From Shewanella glacialimarina (lineage in GTDB: Bacteria > Pseudomonadota > Gammaproteobacteria > Enterobacterales > Shewanellaceae): 64,000 nt of DNA. The notes beneath the pieces were generated by a model, which was not told the DNA's origin, ran no database searches, and saw only the letters and a list, made by a program, of their open reading frames with translations. Shown here piece after piece: positions 51,497 through 61,137 of this stretch (its first letter is position 1; the number at the start of each line of letters is the position of its first letter). The stretch covers positions 1,922,001-1,986,000 of the forward strand of contig NZ_CP041216.1 in assembly GCF_020511155.1 (NCBI RefSeq), written 5' to 3'. Position numbers and translations under genes: made by a program.

Positions 51497-53653
51497 TTGA
51501 ACAGCAAAATACCTAATCTCGAAAGTATACGTTTCGAAGCTTTTCTTAATGCAACTGGTGTTGGTATATGGGATTGGCAAGTTCAAACGGGGGACTTACA
51601 ATTCAATAAAATTTGGGCAGATATGCTAGGACATACTCTTGGTGAACTACAACCGATAAAATTTAGTACCTGGTCTAATACTATTCACCCTGATGATTTT
51701 ATTAGAGCCAATATTCTACTAGATCAACATTTCAATAATCAGATTCCTTTCTATGAGTTTGAGGCCCGAATGAAACATAAATCAGGTCATTATATATGGG
51801 TGTTAGCGTTGGGTAAATTAGTTGAAAGAGATGATGCAGGTAATCCAAAGCGAATGGTGGGATCTCACCAAGACATTACACAACGAAAAGATATCGAAAT
51901 GCAAATGCTTCTGTCTAGTGAGTTGCTAAATGAATCACAGCGAATGGGGAAATTAGGTGGGTGGACTTTAAACTTAATTACAAATGTTCTGTTTTGGTCA
52001 GATGAAACTTATAGAATACATGAAACGTCTGCAGAAGAATTTAACCCTTCGGTAGATTCAGCTATAGATCTTTATTTACCCGATTCTAGAAAGCTTATTT
52101 CTGAAGCTTTCGAAAGAGCTATTATTAATGGAATCGGTTATGACCTTGAGTTACAGATTTTTACTTTCAAAGGTCAAGAAATAGATGTAAGAACAACATG
52201 TACTATAATACGCGAGGGAGGAAAAATTATTCGCCTAACAGGTATTTTTCAAGATATTACTGAAAGAAAAACTAACCAGAGAAGATTAGAGAAAAGTAAT
52301 AGAGAGTTAGAAAGCGCGAACTCTTTGTTAGTACTATTTGCATATTATGATGTTTTAACAGGATTGCCTAACAGAAAATTATTGGCCGAAAGAATTCAGC
52401 AGGCACTTGATAAAAGTCATAGCAATAATACATATGTATCAATAGCATTTATTGATTTAGATGGTTTTAAAAAAGTTAACGATAATTATGGTCACAATAT
52501 TGGTGATGAACTATTGATAACAGTTGGAACTTTATTGAAGAATGTACTGAGAGCTGACGACACATTAGCTCGTATTGGAGGCGATGAGTTTGTTGCGGTA
52601 ATTGGCAATATTTCCTCGCCCTTAGAAAGTGATGTCGTAGTAGCTCGTATGCTTAAGGCTGTTTCTTCTACAATTATCATTCAAAAAAAATTACTTAAGA
52701 TTTCTGCTAGTATCGGTGTCACACATTATCCTTTAGATGATTCAGACCCAGACAAGTTGATAAGACATGCAGACCAAGCCATGTATATAGCCAAGCAAAA
52801 AGGAAAAAATTGCAGACATATTTTTGATATAGAAAATGATGCAGCAGTAATATTAAAGAATGAAGAAGTACAGAGGATAGAAGAAGCGTTAACCAATGAA
52901 GAATTTTTACTCTATTACCAACCAAAGGTAAATCTTAGCACACTTGAAGTAGTTGGTTTAGAAGCGCTTATTCGTTGGAATCATCCTGAAAAAGGAATTG
53001 TATCTCCTAATCTTTTTTTACCTGTGATCCAAAATCATATATTAGAAATTGAAATAGGTAAATGGGTTATTAAGAATGCTTTGATACAACATCAGTGTTG
53101 GCTATCTTTGGGGCTTAATATTTTAATAAGCATAAATATCAGCGCCTTGCATTTACAGCACTATAACTTTGTAAGCGACTTGAAGATGATGATTCTTGAG
53201 TATGGTGACATTAAACAAGTAGGCATTGAGTTTGAAATTTTAGAAACCAGTGCATTGAAAGATATCAAATTAATATCAAAAGTAATCAAAGCATGTAATA
53301 AGCTTGGCGTGAGTTTTTCAATTGATGATTTTGGTACAGGTTATTCATCATTATCCTACTTACAACGTCTGCCTGTAGAGACTTTAAAAATAGACCAATC
53401 GTTCGTTATAAACATGCTAACAAATCCGAATGACAAAGCAATTATTCAAGGTATTATTGGATTAGCGCAGGCATTTGGTCTTAAAGTGATTGTAGAAGGT
53501 GTAGAGACTCCCGAACATGCTGAACTCTTACTTTCAATGGGCAGTTACATTGCACAAGGTTATAGCATCTCAAAACCTATGCCTGCAAAAAATATATTAA
53601 GTTGGATGGATAATTGGAAAAATAAACCTTGTTTAGTTGATGGAAGGCTTTAA
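51497..53653 (+). CDS. PAS-GGDEF-EAL cyclic-di-GMP enzyme
   Basis: About 718 residues. Two PAS/PAC domains (about 10-140, AFLNATGVGIWDWQ; about 145-275, FQDITERK), then GGDEF (about 290-455) with intact RIGGDEFVAV (about 359-368) and EAL (about 465-712) with VVGLEALIRW, IDDFGTGYSSLSYL and KVIVEGVETPEH. Both catalytic motifs look competent, so it may make and/or break c-di-GMP. A TTG at 51497-51499 with AAGGA 7 bases upstream is the preferred start; an upstream TTG (51455) is possible. It is divergent from the chemosensory operon. A/T-rich codons. Confidence 0.9.
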   Translation: MNSKIPNLESIRFEAFLNATGVGIWDWQVQTGDLQFNKIWADMLGHTLGELQPIKFSTWSNTIHPDDFIRANILLDQHFNNQIPFYEFEARMKHKSGHYIWVLALGKLVERDDAGNPKRMVGSHQDITQRKDIEMQMLLSSELLNESQRMGKLGGWTLNLITNVLFWSDETYRIHETSAEEFNPSVDSAIDLYLPDSRKLISEAFERAIINGIGYDLELQIFTFKGQEIDVRTTCTIIREGGKIIRLTGIFQDITERKTNQRRLEKSNRELESANSLLVLFAYYDVLTGLPNRKLLAERIQQALDKSHSNNTYVSIAFIDLDGFKKVNDNYGHNIGDELLITVGTLLKNVLRADDTLARIGGDEFVAVIGNISSPLESDVVVARMLKAVSSTIIIQKKLLKISASIGVTHYPLDDSDPDKLIRHADQAMYIAKQKGKNCRHIFDIENDAAVILKNEEVQRIEEALTNEEFLLYYQPKVNLSTLEVVGLEALIRWNHPEKGIVSPNLFLPVIQNHILEIEIGKWVIKNALIQHQCWLSLGLNILISINISALHLQHYNFVSDLKMMILEYGDIKQVGIEFEILETSALKDIKLISKVIKACNKLGVSFSIDDFGTGYSSLSYLQRLPVETLKIDQSFVINMLTNPNDKAIIQGIIGLAQAFGLKVIVEGVETPEHAELLLSMGSYIAQGYSISKPMPAKNILSWMDNWKNKPCLVDGRL

Positions 53654-53976
53654 ATTAATTTTTTTCAATTGTTTATGAAATGTTTATTTGAAGATATTTT
53701 AAAAATCAACCAAAGTGAGAGGCCTTGTTGTACCAGTGCGAGATCGCGAACATTTCTTGAACGAAACCAGATTATTTAACGAACTGCCATAACTCGTAAA
53801 TCTTCATAGCTAGGATGGTTTCATGTTCTTTTGCTTGAAGGTCAAACGTAGAGTTTAAAAATTAAGCACTCGTGTGATTTTCCTGCTTAATGTGCCAGGG
53901 CAACAGCGCTAGTACATATCCGATTGGGATACTTTTCCTAATGAATATCGTCACTTTAAGAGTTTTAACTCTAACG

Positions 53977-54272
53977 CGCTTTTGTCCAAAAACGAGTTAA
54001 CTCTTGTTCTGATTTAGCTTTTACTACAATCACAAATAAAGCTAAATCGAAGAGATATAAATGCGGGTGCAGATGAGCCAGCGAGTATCCAAAACAAGGA
54101 TGTTTTGGTTAAGCCCACATGGAGGTGCTTGCGGCGTCTGGCTGGATCATCTGCACTTGTAGTCAACCTTTGACGCCAATGAAAATTTAATTGAGTTTTA
54201 AAATTTAGTTTGGTCAGGGCAAACTTTTAGAAAAACAAATCTTGCAACCCGCTTTTGTCCAAAAGTGAGTTT
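53977..54272. repeat. Structured element bounded by direct repeats
   Basis: Direct repeat CGCTTTTGTCCAAAA at 53977-53991 and 54250-54264. Inside: GATTTAGCTT (54011-54020) inverted at 54039-54048, and the nested hairpin 54067-54156. The organisation is that of a small non-autonomous element or a structured RNA; no transposase nearby. Confidence 0.5.
54067..54156. repeat. Structured dispersed repeat, copy 2
   Basis: Outer 16-bp arms GTGCAGATGAGCCAGC (54067-54082) and GCTGGATCATCTGCAC (54141-54156) pair with one mismatch. Inside, CCAAAACA (54089-54096) pairs with TGTTTTGG (54101-54108) over an AGGA loop, followed by the core (54112-54138) shared with 28160-28186. Confidence 0.6.
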
Positions 54273-54417
54273 CAAAGTGATCAAACTTTATTCTCAAAAA
54301 ATGAAATTTGTTCTCTGATAATTTATCAAACTATTACGTCATTACCGTTCATGACAACCTTAATTTTTTATCAAATTATATTATCGTCGTACAGTAAGCA
54401 TATTTTCAAGTATAAAA

Positions 54418-54440
54418 AAACCGGATACATGATCCGGTTT
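54418..54440 (-). terminator. csiV terminator
   Basis: Nine-base stem AAACCGGAT / ATCCGGTTT with a 5-base loop, followed on the minus strand by a run of seven T; 47 bases downstream of the csiV stop. Confidence 0.8.
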
Positions 54441-54486
54441 GTACTCGTTCTAGATATTATTCACCTAGATAGCATTAACTTAAGGA

Positions 54487-55578
54487 TTACTGGCCATAGG
54501 GTTGCACAACACCGGATTGACTTTGACTTTGAGAATTTGGTTGGGCTTGATAGCTAGGTTTACTTAAATCAATTGGCTTTACCGAGGTTGGCTGAGCCAT
54601 TTTGCGAATTTGCATTACCATGCCCATTTGCGGATGATCAAAGTAGTGAATTTCGCCACTGCGCACCCGACGGTTTTGCGCTAATGGGATCACTTGTAAA
54701 AACGGCTTCATCGTCTTTTCAACTTTAGTATTGACCGCATTAAACTGATTGAACTCGCTACGGTTAGACTCGACTAACTTTTGAGTCGGTTTACGCAGCG
54801 CTAAATTATTTTCAATATATAAATAATGGCTTAAATAAATATTGATGGTGCCGTCGAGCTCCCATACCGGTTTTTTTTGCTCGGTTTGAGTCATATCGCC
54901 CAAGGTTGAAAAGTCATTCATTGACAGTTGATATGACGATTCGGTTTGAGATTGTCCACTCACTTGCTGGCCGTGATAATCAAATTGTTTCGAAAAGTCT
55001 TTCCCACCAAATATTCTTACCGGAGTTGATCTGCGCTGTGACTCCATATTTTGCTGCCAGGTTAAGTGCACAATCGGTTTGACATTACGTTCACGGCTAA
55101 CGGTACGGATAATATCTTTAAATTTGCTTTGGCTGTCGGCAAGCAAGAGTGGCCCTATGCCTATATAAGCTTGCTGTTCACTTGATGCTGCAATAGTAAA
55201 TGGCACCTGGCTTGGGTGACTGCGTACCGTACTGCTGGTTAACGGGTCATTACAGTCTGGGGTGATCTCGGTAGACCAATCATTAGCACTACAACCACTG
55301 AGTCCCACAGCAACGCCGGTAATATCTGTGCTGATTAAGGGCGTGATGAAATCGACCGCACGATCGCTAATTTTCGGTGCAACGGCATTAGTCCATTGCT
55401 CTAGCGATGAGCTTTCACGTTCAAAAACAAATACCTCAACCTCAAACCAAGATTCAGCTTGGGCTTGAGATGAAAACGTTAACGCACCGAGCGTTGCCAT
55501 GGTTATCGCGATACTGGGTAACGCTGATATTTTGCAAAGGACATTTTTTTTAAAAAGCACTGTTATGTTCAAAAGCAC
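54487..55578 (-). CDS. csiV: CsiV family peptidoglycan-binding protein
   Basis: 363-residue exported protein: signal peptide (about 18-41, ending SQAQA), then FEVEVFVFERESSSLEQW, characteristic of CsiV (the csiV-mfd gene order is also shared), a middle region and C-terminal RRVRSGEIHYFDHPQMGMVMQIRKM. CsiV in Vibrio is a periplasmic factor that activates LpoA/PBP1a-related cell-wall synthesis on D-amino-acid stress. It starts with a GTG overlapping the mfd stop by one base (TAGTG), so it is translationally coupled to mfd. Confidence 0.88.
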   Translation of the reverse strand: MLLNITVLFKKNVLCKISALPSIAITMATLGALTFSSQAQAESWFEVEVFVFERESSSLEQWTNAVAPKISDRAVDFITPLISTDITGVAVGLSGCSANDWSTEITPDCNDPLTSSTVRSHPSQVPFTIAASSEQQAYIGIGPLLLADSQSKFKDIIRTVSRERNVKPIVHLTWQQNMESQRRSTPVRIFGGKDFSKQFDYHGQQVSGQSQTESSYQLSMNDFSTLGDMTQTEQKKPVWELDGTINIYLSHYLYIENNLALRKPTQKLVESNRSEFNQFNAVNTKVEKTMKPFLQVIPLAQNRRVRSGEIHYFDHPQMGMVMQIRKMAQPTSVKPIDLSKPSYQAQPNSQSQSQSGVVQPYGQ

Positions 55579-58500
55579 TACTGCTCTCCAGTTTGATGTT
55601 TAGCAAGCTGTTCAAGTAAAGTCTTTAATAATTCGAGCCTGTCTTTACTGGTTTCAGCTGGAATGGTGAACTTTAACTTATTTGGCCCATCCATTCGATA
55701 GATTTGTGGCTGCTTTTGTAATAAACCGATGATAAACATCGGATCGACCCTATGTTCCGCTCCAAATTCTAAGCTGCCACCTTTTGAGTGCATCTCAATA
55801 CGTTGCAGCCCTAGCTCTGTTGCCTGGTGTTTATATAAGGTAATGTCCATCAAGTTACGGGTTGGATCGGGTAGCATACCAAAACGGTCAATAAACTCGA
55901 CTTTAAGTTCATCAATCATGGTTTCAGAGTCACAATTGGCAATTCGCTTGTATAGTGATAAACGCATATTGACGTCACCAACATAATCCTCAGGTAGCAA
56001 GGCTGGAATACGTAAGTCAATGTCACAAATCGCATTCATCATATAGGCTAATGACGGCTCTTTGCCTTCCTTAAGCGCTTTGACGGCTGATTCGAGCATT
56101 TCCATGTACAAACTAAAACCAATTTTACTGATATGTCCGCTTTGCTCATCACCGAGTAATTCACCTGCTCCACGGATTTCTAAATCTTGGGTGGCTAACA
56201 AAAATCCTGCGCCCAGATCTTCCAGGGCATCAATGGCCTCTAAACGTTTACGCGCATCTGAGGTCATACGTTTTGGGTGCGGTGTCATCATATAGGCGTA
56301 AGCTTGATGATGTGAACGGCCCACTCGGCCCCGTAATTGATGTAACTGGGCTAAACCAAACATGTCAGCCCTGTGTATCAAAATAGTATTGGCGCTAGGC
56401 ACGTCAATGCCGGTTTCGATAATAGTGGTACATACCAGTACGTTAAAACGTTGATGATAAAAGTCAGCCATCACTCTTTCTAAATCGCGTTCGCGCATTT
56501 GGCCATGGGCGGTTACGACTCTGGCTTCTGGTAACAGGTCGCGAATATCCTGGGCCGCTTTTTCAATGGTTTCGACATTATTATGTAAATAATACACTTG
56601 GCCACCGCGTAAAATTTCACGCAAAATGGCTTCTCGTACTGTGGCAATATCGTACTCGCGCACAAATGTTTTCACCGCTAAACGTTTTGCTGGTGGCGTA
56701 GCAATAATCGATAAATCTCGCATACCCGACATGGCCATATTCAAGGTGCGCGGAATAGGCGTGGCGGTTAAGGTCAGAATATCGATATTGGCACGTAAGG
56801 CTTTAATTTTTTCTTTTTGACGCACGCCAAAGCGATGTTCTTCATCAATAATCAGTAGGCCGAGGTTATCAAACTTAGCCTCTGCTGTGAGCAGCTTATG
56901 GGTACCAATAACGATATCCACTTTGCCTTCACTTAATGACTGCACCACTTGATTTTGCTCTTTAGTGGTTCTAAAACGTGACATCACTTCAATTACGAAT
57001 GGCCAATCAGCAAAGCGGTCAGTAAAGTTTTCATAGTGCTGCTGTGCTAACAAGGTGGTGGGTACTAATACGATGACTTGTTTTCCGGCATTGACGGCAA
57101 CAAAGGCTGCGCGCATAGCCACTTCTGTTTTACCAAAGCCCACATCGCCACACACTAAACGGTCCATCGCCATAGGTGCTTGTAAATCTGCTAATACCGC
57201 ATGAATCGCGCTTTCTTGGTCAACGGTTTCTTCATAGGGGAAACCTTGGGCAAATACGGCGTATTCTTCTTCATCAAGTGCCAAGGCTTCACCTGGGCGA
57301 GCTTGACGACGGGCATAAACATCGAGTAATTCAGCGGCAACATCACGAATACGTTCAATGGCTTTTTTCTTGGCTTTGGCCCAAGTTTCGTTGCCTAGCT
57401 TATTTAGTTGGGTGTTTTCATCATTGCCCACGCTAAAGCGGCTGATTAAATGCAGTGAGGATACAGGCACATAAAGTTTATCACCGCCAGCGTACTCAAG
57501 TTTTAAATACTCAGCGACTAAACCGCCCGTGTCTAAGGTTTCTAATCCTTGATACAGTGCAACACCATGTTCTAAATGCACTATAGGTTGACCAACTTTT
57601 AATTCAGCTAAGTTTTTAACCAACACATCAGTACTGACTTGTTTTTGCTTCTCACGTCGACGCTGTTGTGAAATACGATGACCGAATAATTCGGTTTCAC
57701 AAATAATGCTGACTTTACCTTTAGATCCTAGCTCTAACTCACATCCGCGAGAAAGCGGAGATACCACTAAACCGATAAACTCTTTGGCGGTGACATAGTC
57801 ATCAATGTGCTTAAACAGTTTTGGTTTAATACCAATTTTTGCCAGCAATTCAATCAAAGCTTCACGTCGACCTTCAGATTCAGCCACAAATAGCATTTGC
57901 GGATGCTGTTGACTGTATTCCTGTAGTGCTAATAAAGGCTGTTTGAGTTTGTGATTGGCATTGATATCACTAATGCTATTTGCCTTAGCAAGTAGCGCAT
58001 GTTTTGGCTGTGAATCTGGATTAATTTGACCTTGCTCATCAAACACTGCATTAATGACTTGGCTGCGGGGCATAGGTTTAAATGCCGCAAACAGTTGGTC
58101 CGCTAGCAGGTAAAGCTCTTTGGGTTCTAATAGGGGCCTTAATGGATCAACGCGGCGATCTTCATAACGGCTGTGCACTTCCTGTAAATGATGCTCGCAG
58201 GCTTTATCAATGTCACCCAAGGTAATAAGCTGGCTTTGTTCTGGCAGGTAATCAAATAAGCTAGATGATTCATCAAAAAACAGCGGCAAATAGTTTTCTA
58301 TGCCCGCAGGCATAATATTACGACTCACCGATTGATACACTGATTCGGCTTCTTTAGAAATCACTTCAAAACGGCGACGATATCGCAGCCTAAAGCCTTC
58401 AATTGCAGCACTGTCTGTAGGAAACTCTTTCGCGGGCAGCATTCTAATTTGCTCAAGTGCCATGCCTGAACGTTGGGTATCAACATCAAAAAAGCGGATG

Positions 58501-59087
58501 GTTTCGACTTCATCGTCAAACAGTTCAATACGCAGTGGCTGTTTGGAACCCGTAGGGAAAATATCAATAATCGAACCACGAATGGCAAACTCACCGTGCT
58601 CATAGACTTGATCAACAATATGGTAGCCGGTATCTGTAAGATGCTGACGAACTTGATCAAGGCTATATATGTCGCCTTTTTTCAAAATCATCACGTTGGC
58701 GGTTAAAAATGATTTTGGCGGGAGTCGCACCATCAAGGTGTTTACCGGCACAATCACCACGTTATGATTACTTTGGCTGATCTGCGCCAGTGATTCTAAG
58801 CGCTGCGAGATTAAGTCTTGATGCGGTGAGAAACTGTCGTAGGGCAGGGTTTCTCTGTCAGGAAATAAACACACATTGACACCAGTATTGGCCAAAAGAT
58901 AGCTGAGTTCGGCTTCTAAGGTCAGTGCACTTGGGGTGTCATGGGTGACAATCAAGCTAGTGCCTGAATGCTGGTTAATTAAATTTGCGACAGTGAGCGC
59001 TTGGGATACGCCGCCAAGGGTGGTTAAAACTTGCTGTTGTTGGCCTTTTTTAACACTTGGCGGAGCGATTACACTAAATTGTTTCAT
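55578..59087 (-). CDS. mfd: Transcription-repair coupling factor
   Basis: 1169-residue SF2 DNA translocase that removes stalled RNA polymerase and recruits UvrA. UvrB-homology modules (about 20-350, with DREALIELL-like stretch at about 400), RNA polymerase interaction domain (about 490-560), then the RecG-like motor (about 630-980): Walker A GDVGFGKTEVAMRA, IIDEEHRFGV, LTATPIPRTLNMAM, TGIDVPSANT and QLRGRVGRS, and a C-terminal TRCF domain. Length and motifs are normal. Confidence 0.97.
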   Translation of the reverse strand: MKQFSVIAPPSVKKGQQQQVLTTLGGVSQALTVANLINQHSGTSLIVTHDTPSALTLEAELSYLLANTGVNVCLFPDRETLPYDSFSPHQDLISQRLESLAQISQSNHNVVIVPVNTLMVRLPPKSFLTANVMILKKGDIYSLDQVRQHLTDTGYHIVDQVYEHGEFAIRGSIIDIFPTGSKQPLRIELFDDEVETIRFFDVDTQRSGMALEQIRMLPAKEFPTDSAAIEGFRLRYRRRFEVISKEAESVYQSVSRNIMPAGIENYLPLFFDESSSLFDYLPEQSQLITLGDIDKACEHHLQEVHSRYEDRRVDPLRPLLEPKELYLLADQLFAAFKPMPRSQVINAVFDEQGQINPDSQPKHALLAKANSISDINANHKLKQPLLALQEYSQQHPQMLFVAESEGRREALIELLAKIGIKPKLFKHIDDYVTAKEFIGLVVSPLSRGCELELGSKGKVSIICETELFGHRISQQRRREKQKQVSTDVLVKNLAELKVGQPIVHLEHGVALYQGLETLDTGGLVAEYLKLEYAGGDKLYVPVSSLHLISRFSVGNDENTQLNKLGNETWAKAKKKAIERIRDVAAELLDVYARRQARPGEALALDEEEYAVFAQGFPYEETVDQESAIHAVLADLQAPMAMDRLVCGDVGFGKTEVAMRAAFVAVNAGKQVIVLVPTTLLAQQHYENFTDRFADWPFVIEVMSRFRTTKEQNQVVQSLSEGKVDIVIGTHKLLTAEAKFDNLGLLIIDEEHRFGVRQKEKIKALRANIDILTLTATPIPRTLNMAMSGMRDLSIIATPPAKRLAVKTFVREYDIATVREAILREILRGGQVYYLHNNVETIEKAAQDIRDLLPEARVVTAHGQMRERDLERVMADFYHQRFNVLVCTTIIETGIDVPSANTILIHRADMFGLAQLHQLRGRVGRSHHQAYAYMMTPHPKRMTSDARKRLEAIDALEDLGAGFLLATQDLEIRGAGELLGDEQSGHISKIGFSLYMEMLESAVKALKEGKEPSLAYMMNAICDIDLRIPALLPEDYVGDVNMRLSLYKRIANCDSETMIDELKVEFIDRFGMLPDPTRNLMDITLYKHQATELGLQRIEMHSKGGSLEFGAEHRVDPMFIIGLLQKQPQIYRMDGPNKLKFTIPAETSKDRLELLKTLLEQLAKHQTGEQ

Positions 59088-59115
59088 TTAATTGATTAAC
59101 TTGTATTGAGAGAAC

Positions 59116-59736
59116 TTACAGATTGTCTTTACGCAGCTGCTTGCGCAGTTTAAGCATTTTTTGTTGTACAGTTAAACTGGCTTTAACTAACTGCTCAACA
59201 TCTTCATCTAAAATTTGAATAAAGGCGAGGTCAGTTTGCCATAATGCCTGTTCAATCGTTGCTGGATTATTTGGAGCAATGGCTTCTTCTTTATCTGCTG
59301 GGTATGAGCCAGTGACTTCACAAATACACAGTACGGCAACCACTTCGGCATGAAGGTATATATGACAACTAAAAATACTGCCAATATCCATTTGTTTGTC
59401 TGAAAAAAGGCTCAAGCCGCTGCCGCCAAATTGATGTCCTTGATATTGCACACCAGCTTGGGCTTCTTTTTCAAGCACATGCTGCAATACTAAATCGACT
59501 TTACGGGATTGTAACTTTAAAAATTCAACAATAGATTGGGTCGCACTGTCTAGCTGGCGTAACTGCAACAAGCAATTTGATTCAAGTGCTTTAACTTCTG
59601 ACAGTAGTTTAAGTCCAGTAGATTGCATTTGCCTGAGTTGGGTGTCATCAGGGATAGGACGTTGTTTATCCCAGGGCGAAAGATAAACATTAAATTGGTG
59701 AGGCACGCTAAAATAAGAATTGCTATCGTTTATCAA
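59116..59736 (-). CDS. PilZ-like protein
   Basis: 206 residues, soluble. The N-terminal part (MINDSNSYFSVPHQFNVYLSPWD) and helix (about 35-90) precede a beta-rich stretch FGGSGLSLFSDKQMDIGSIFSCHIYL (about 103-128), similar to the second half of PilZ c-di-GMP-binding domains (xxSxxGxxxxx...G). The N-terminal RxxxR of canonical PilZ is not obvious, so it may be an atypical PilZ. C-terminal coiled-coil (about 178-204). It lies just upstream of mfd in the same direction; they may be co-transcribed. Confidence 0.65.
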   Translation of the reverse strand: MINDSNSYFSVPHQFNVYLSPWDKQRPIPDDTQLRQMQSTGLKLLSEVKALESNCLLQLRQLDSATQSIVEFLKLQSRKVDLVLQHVLEKEAQAGVQYQGHQFGGSGLSLFSDKQMDIGSIFSCHIYLHAEVVAVLCICEVTGSYPADKEEAIAPNNPATIEQALWQTDLAFIQILDEDVEQLVKASLTVQQKMLKLRKQLRKDNL

Positions 59737-59892
59737 GGTTTGCCTCTTTATTTATCAATCTAATACACCTATTATCATGCCCAACTTGATGGTTTAGCAA
59801 GTCATAAGCTTTTTGTAATGGTTTTAGCGTCAATTTTGACTCAAGCATAACCAATATACGCGCTAATATGCGCATTGGATGACAAATTTTAT

Positions 59893-61137
59893 ATGAATTT
59901 TGGATTTTCTTTTTTTATGGGGTTTCGATATTGGCGTGCACGTAAAGCCAATGCGTTTGCGTCATTTATCACGTTGTTTGCCGTGTCTGGTATTTTTCTC
60001 GGTGTGGCCGCGTTAATTGTGGTCAGCTCGGTAATGAATGGCCTAGAAGGGCAACTTAAAAACCGCATTTTAGGTGCTGTACCGCAATTGACCTTAGTGC
60101 ATCAAACAGAATTTGATGATTGGCAGGCTCAAGCCACCTTTTTACAGCAACACAAACAACTAAAGAATGACATTGTCGGCATTGTGCCCAGTGCGACGAC
60201 CCAAGGCATGCTGCAATCCAGTGCTAACATCGCCGCTGCGCAAGTATTAGGCGTTTACCCTGAGCTTGAACAAGGTTTGTCGAGCATTATATCCCACACA
60301 CATTCAAGCGCCTTTGATGCTTTAACACCGGGAAGCTATGCCATTGTATTAGGTAGCGAACTCGCTAGAAACTTAGCGGTTAAAACCGGCGATCAAATTC
60401 GCATTTTAAGTGGTGATGGTGTGGTGTATTCACCGCTAGGTCCTGTGCCAAGTCAGCGTAAATTTACTGTGGCCGGAGTATTTGAAATGGGTGCTCAGGT
60501 TGACGCTTCAGTTGCCTATATACATCATCAAGACGCTCGTCGCTTAATGCGCCAAGACCCTGATGTTATTTCTGAGCTGCGAGTGTATTTAACGGATCCA
60601 TTTAATGTTGCTAGTATCGCGCCATTGACGACCAAGCTGTTACAACAACAAGGTGTTGAAGCAACTAGCCGTGACTGGCGTGCTGACTTTGGCCATTTAT
60701 TTGCTGCGGTAAATATGGAAAAAAACATGATGTCGTTAATGCTCAGCCTTATTGTGGCGGTAGCGGCGTTTAATATTGTGTCAGCATTGGTCATGATGGT
60801 GGTTGATAAAACCACAGATGTAGCAGTGCTTAAAACCCAGGGATTAACGACAGCTGCTGTAATGAACATCTTTATCGTGCAAGGCTCGCTAAATGCTTTG
60901 TTAGGCTTAGGATTAGGCACCCTTATTGGCGTTATTTTATCCCTAAACTTAAATGAGATTTTAACCACCTTAGGTGTCTCTATTCTGGGCGCAGGCCAAA
61001 CACTGCCGGTGCAATTATCATTCGCTCAGTTAAGTATCATTATTGTTGGCACCTTGTTGATTACCCTAATTGCTACTATTTACCCAGCGTTACGCGCCGC
61101 ACAGGTTCAACCCGCTACCGCATTGAGATACGAATAA
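59893..61137 (+). CDS. lolC: Lipoprotein-releasing ABC transporter permease LolC
   Basis: Inner-membrane half of LolCDE, which detaches lipoproteins from the inner membrane and hands them to LolA. About 414 residues: TM1 (about 20-42, ITLFAVSGIFLGVAALIVV), a large periplasmic domain, then three C-terminal TM segments (about 268-300, 310-350, 372-400) and YPALRAAQVQPATALRYE. Start ATG 59893 (MNFGFSFFMGFRYWRARKA) is preferred to a TTG 18 bases earlier. First gene of lolCDE; the stop overlaps the lolD ATG by one base. Confidence 0.95.
   Translation: MNFGFSFFMGFRYWRARKANAFASFITLFAVSGIFLGVAALIVVSSVMNGLEGQLKNRILGAVPQLTLVHQTEFDDWQAQATFLQQHKQLKNDIVGIVPSATTQGMLQSSANIAAAQVLGVYPELEQGLSSIISHTHSSAFDALTPGSYAIVLGSELARNLAVKTGDQIRILSGDGVVYSPLGPVPSQRKFTVAGVFEMGAQVDASVAYIHHQDARRLMRQDPDVISELRVYLTDPFNVASIAPLTTKLLQQQGVEATSRDWRADFGHLFAAVNMEKNMMSLMLSLIVAVAAFNIVSALVMMVVDKTTDVAVLKTQGLTTAAVMNIFIVQGSLNALLGLGLGTLIGVILSLNLNEILTTLGVSILGAGQTLPVQLSFAQLSIIIVGTLLITLIATIYPALRAAQVQPATALRYE

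Larger units (their letters stand above)
53654..54486. other. Long non-coding region
   Basis: About 830 bases without a supported gene. From 53977 to 54272 it holds an inverted-repeat-rich element flanked by imperfect direct repeats CGCTTTTGTCCAAAA; from 54418 a terminator for csiV. The small ORFs here have no family or codon support. Confidence 0.6.

Noticed and set aside
54255..54557. 100-codon ORF at the csiV end
   Set aside because: Crosses the csiV terminator and 3' end, no ribosome-binding site, A/T-rich junk-like composition.
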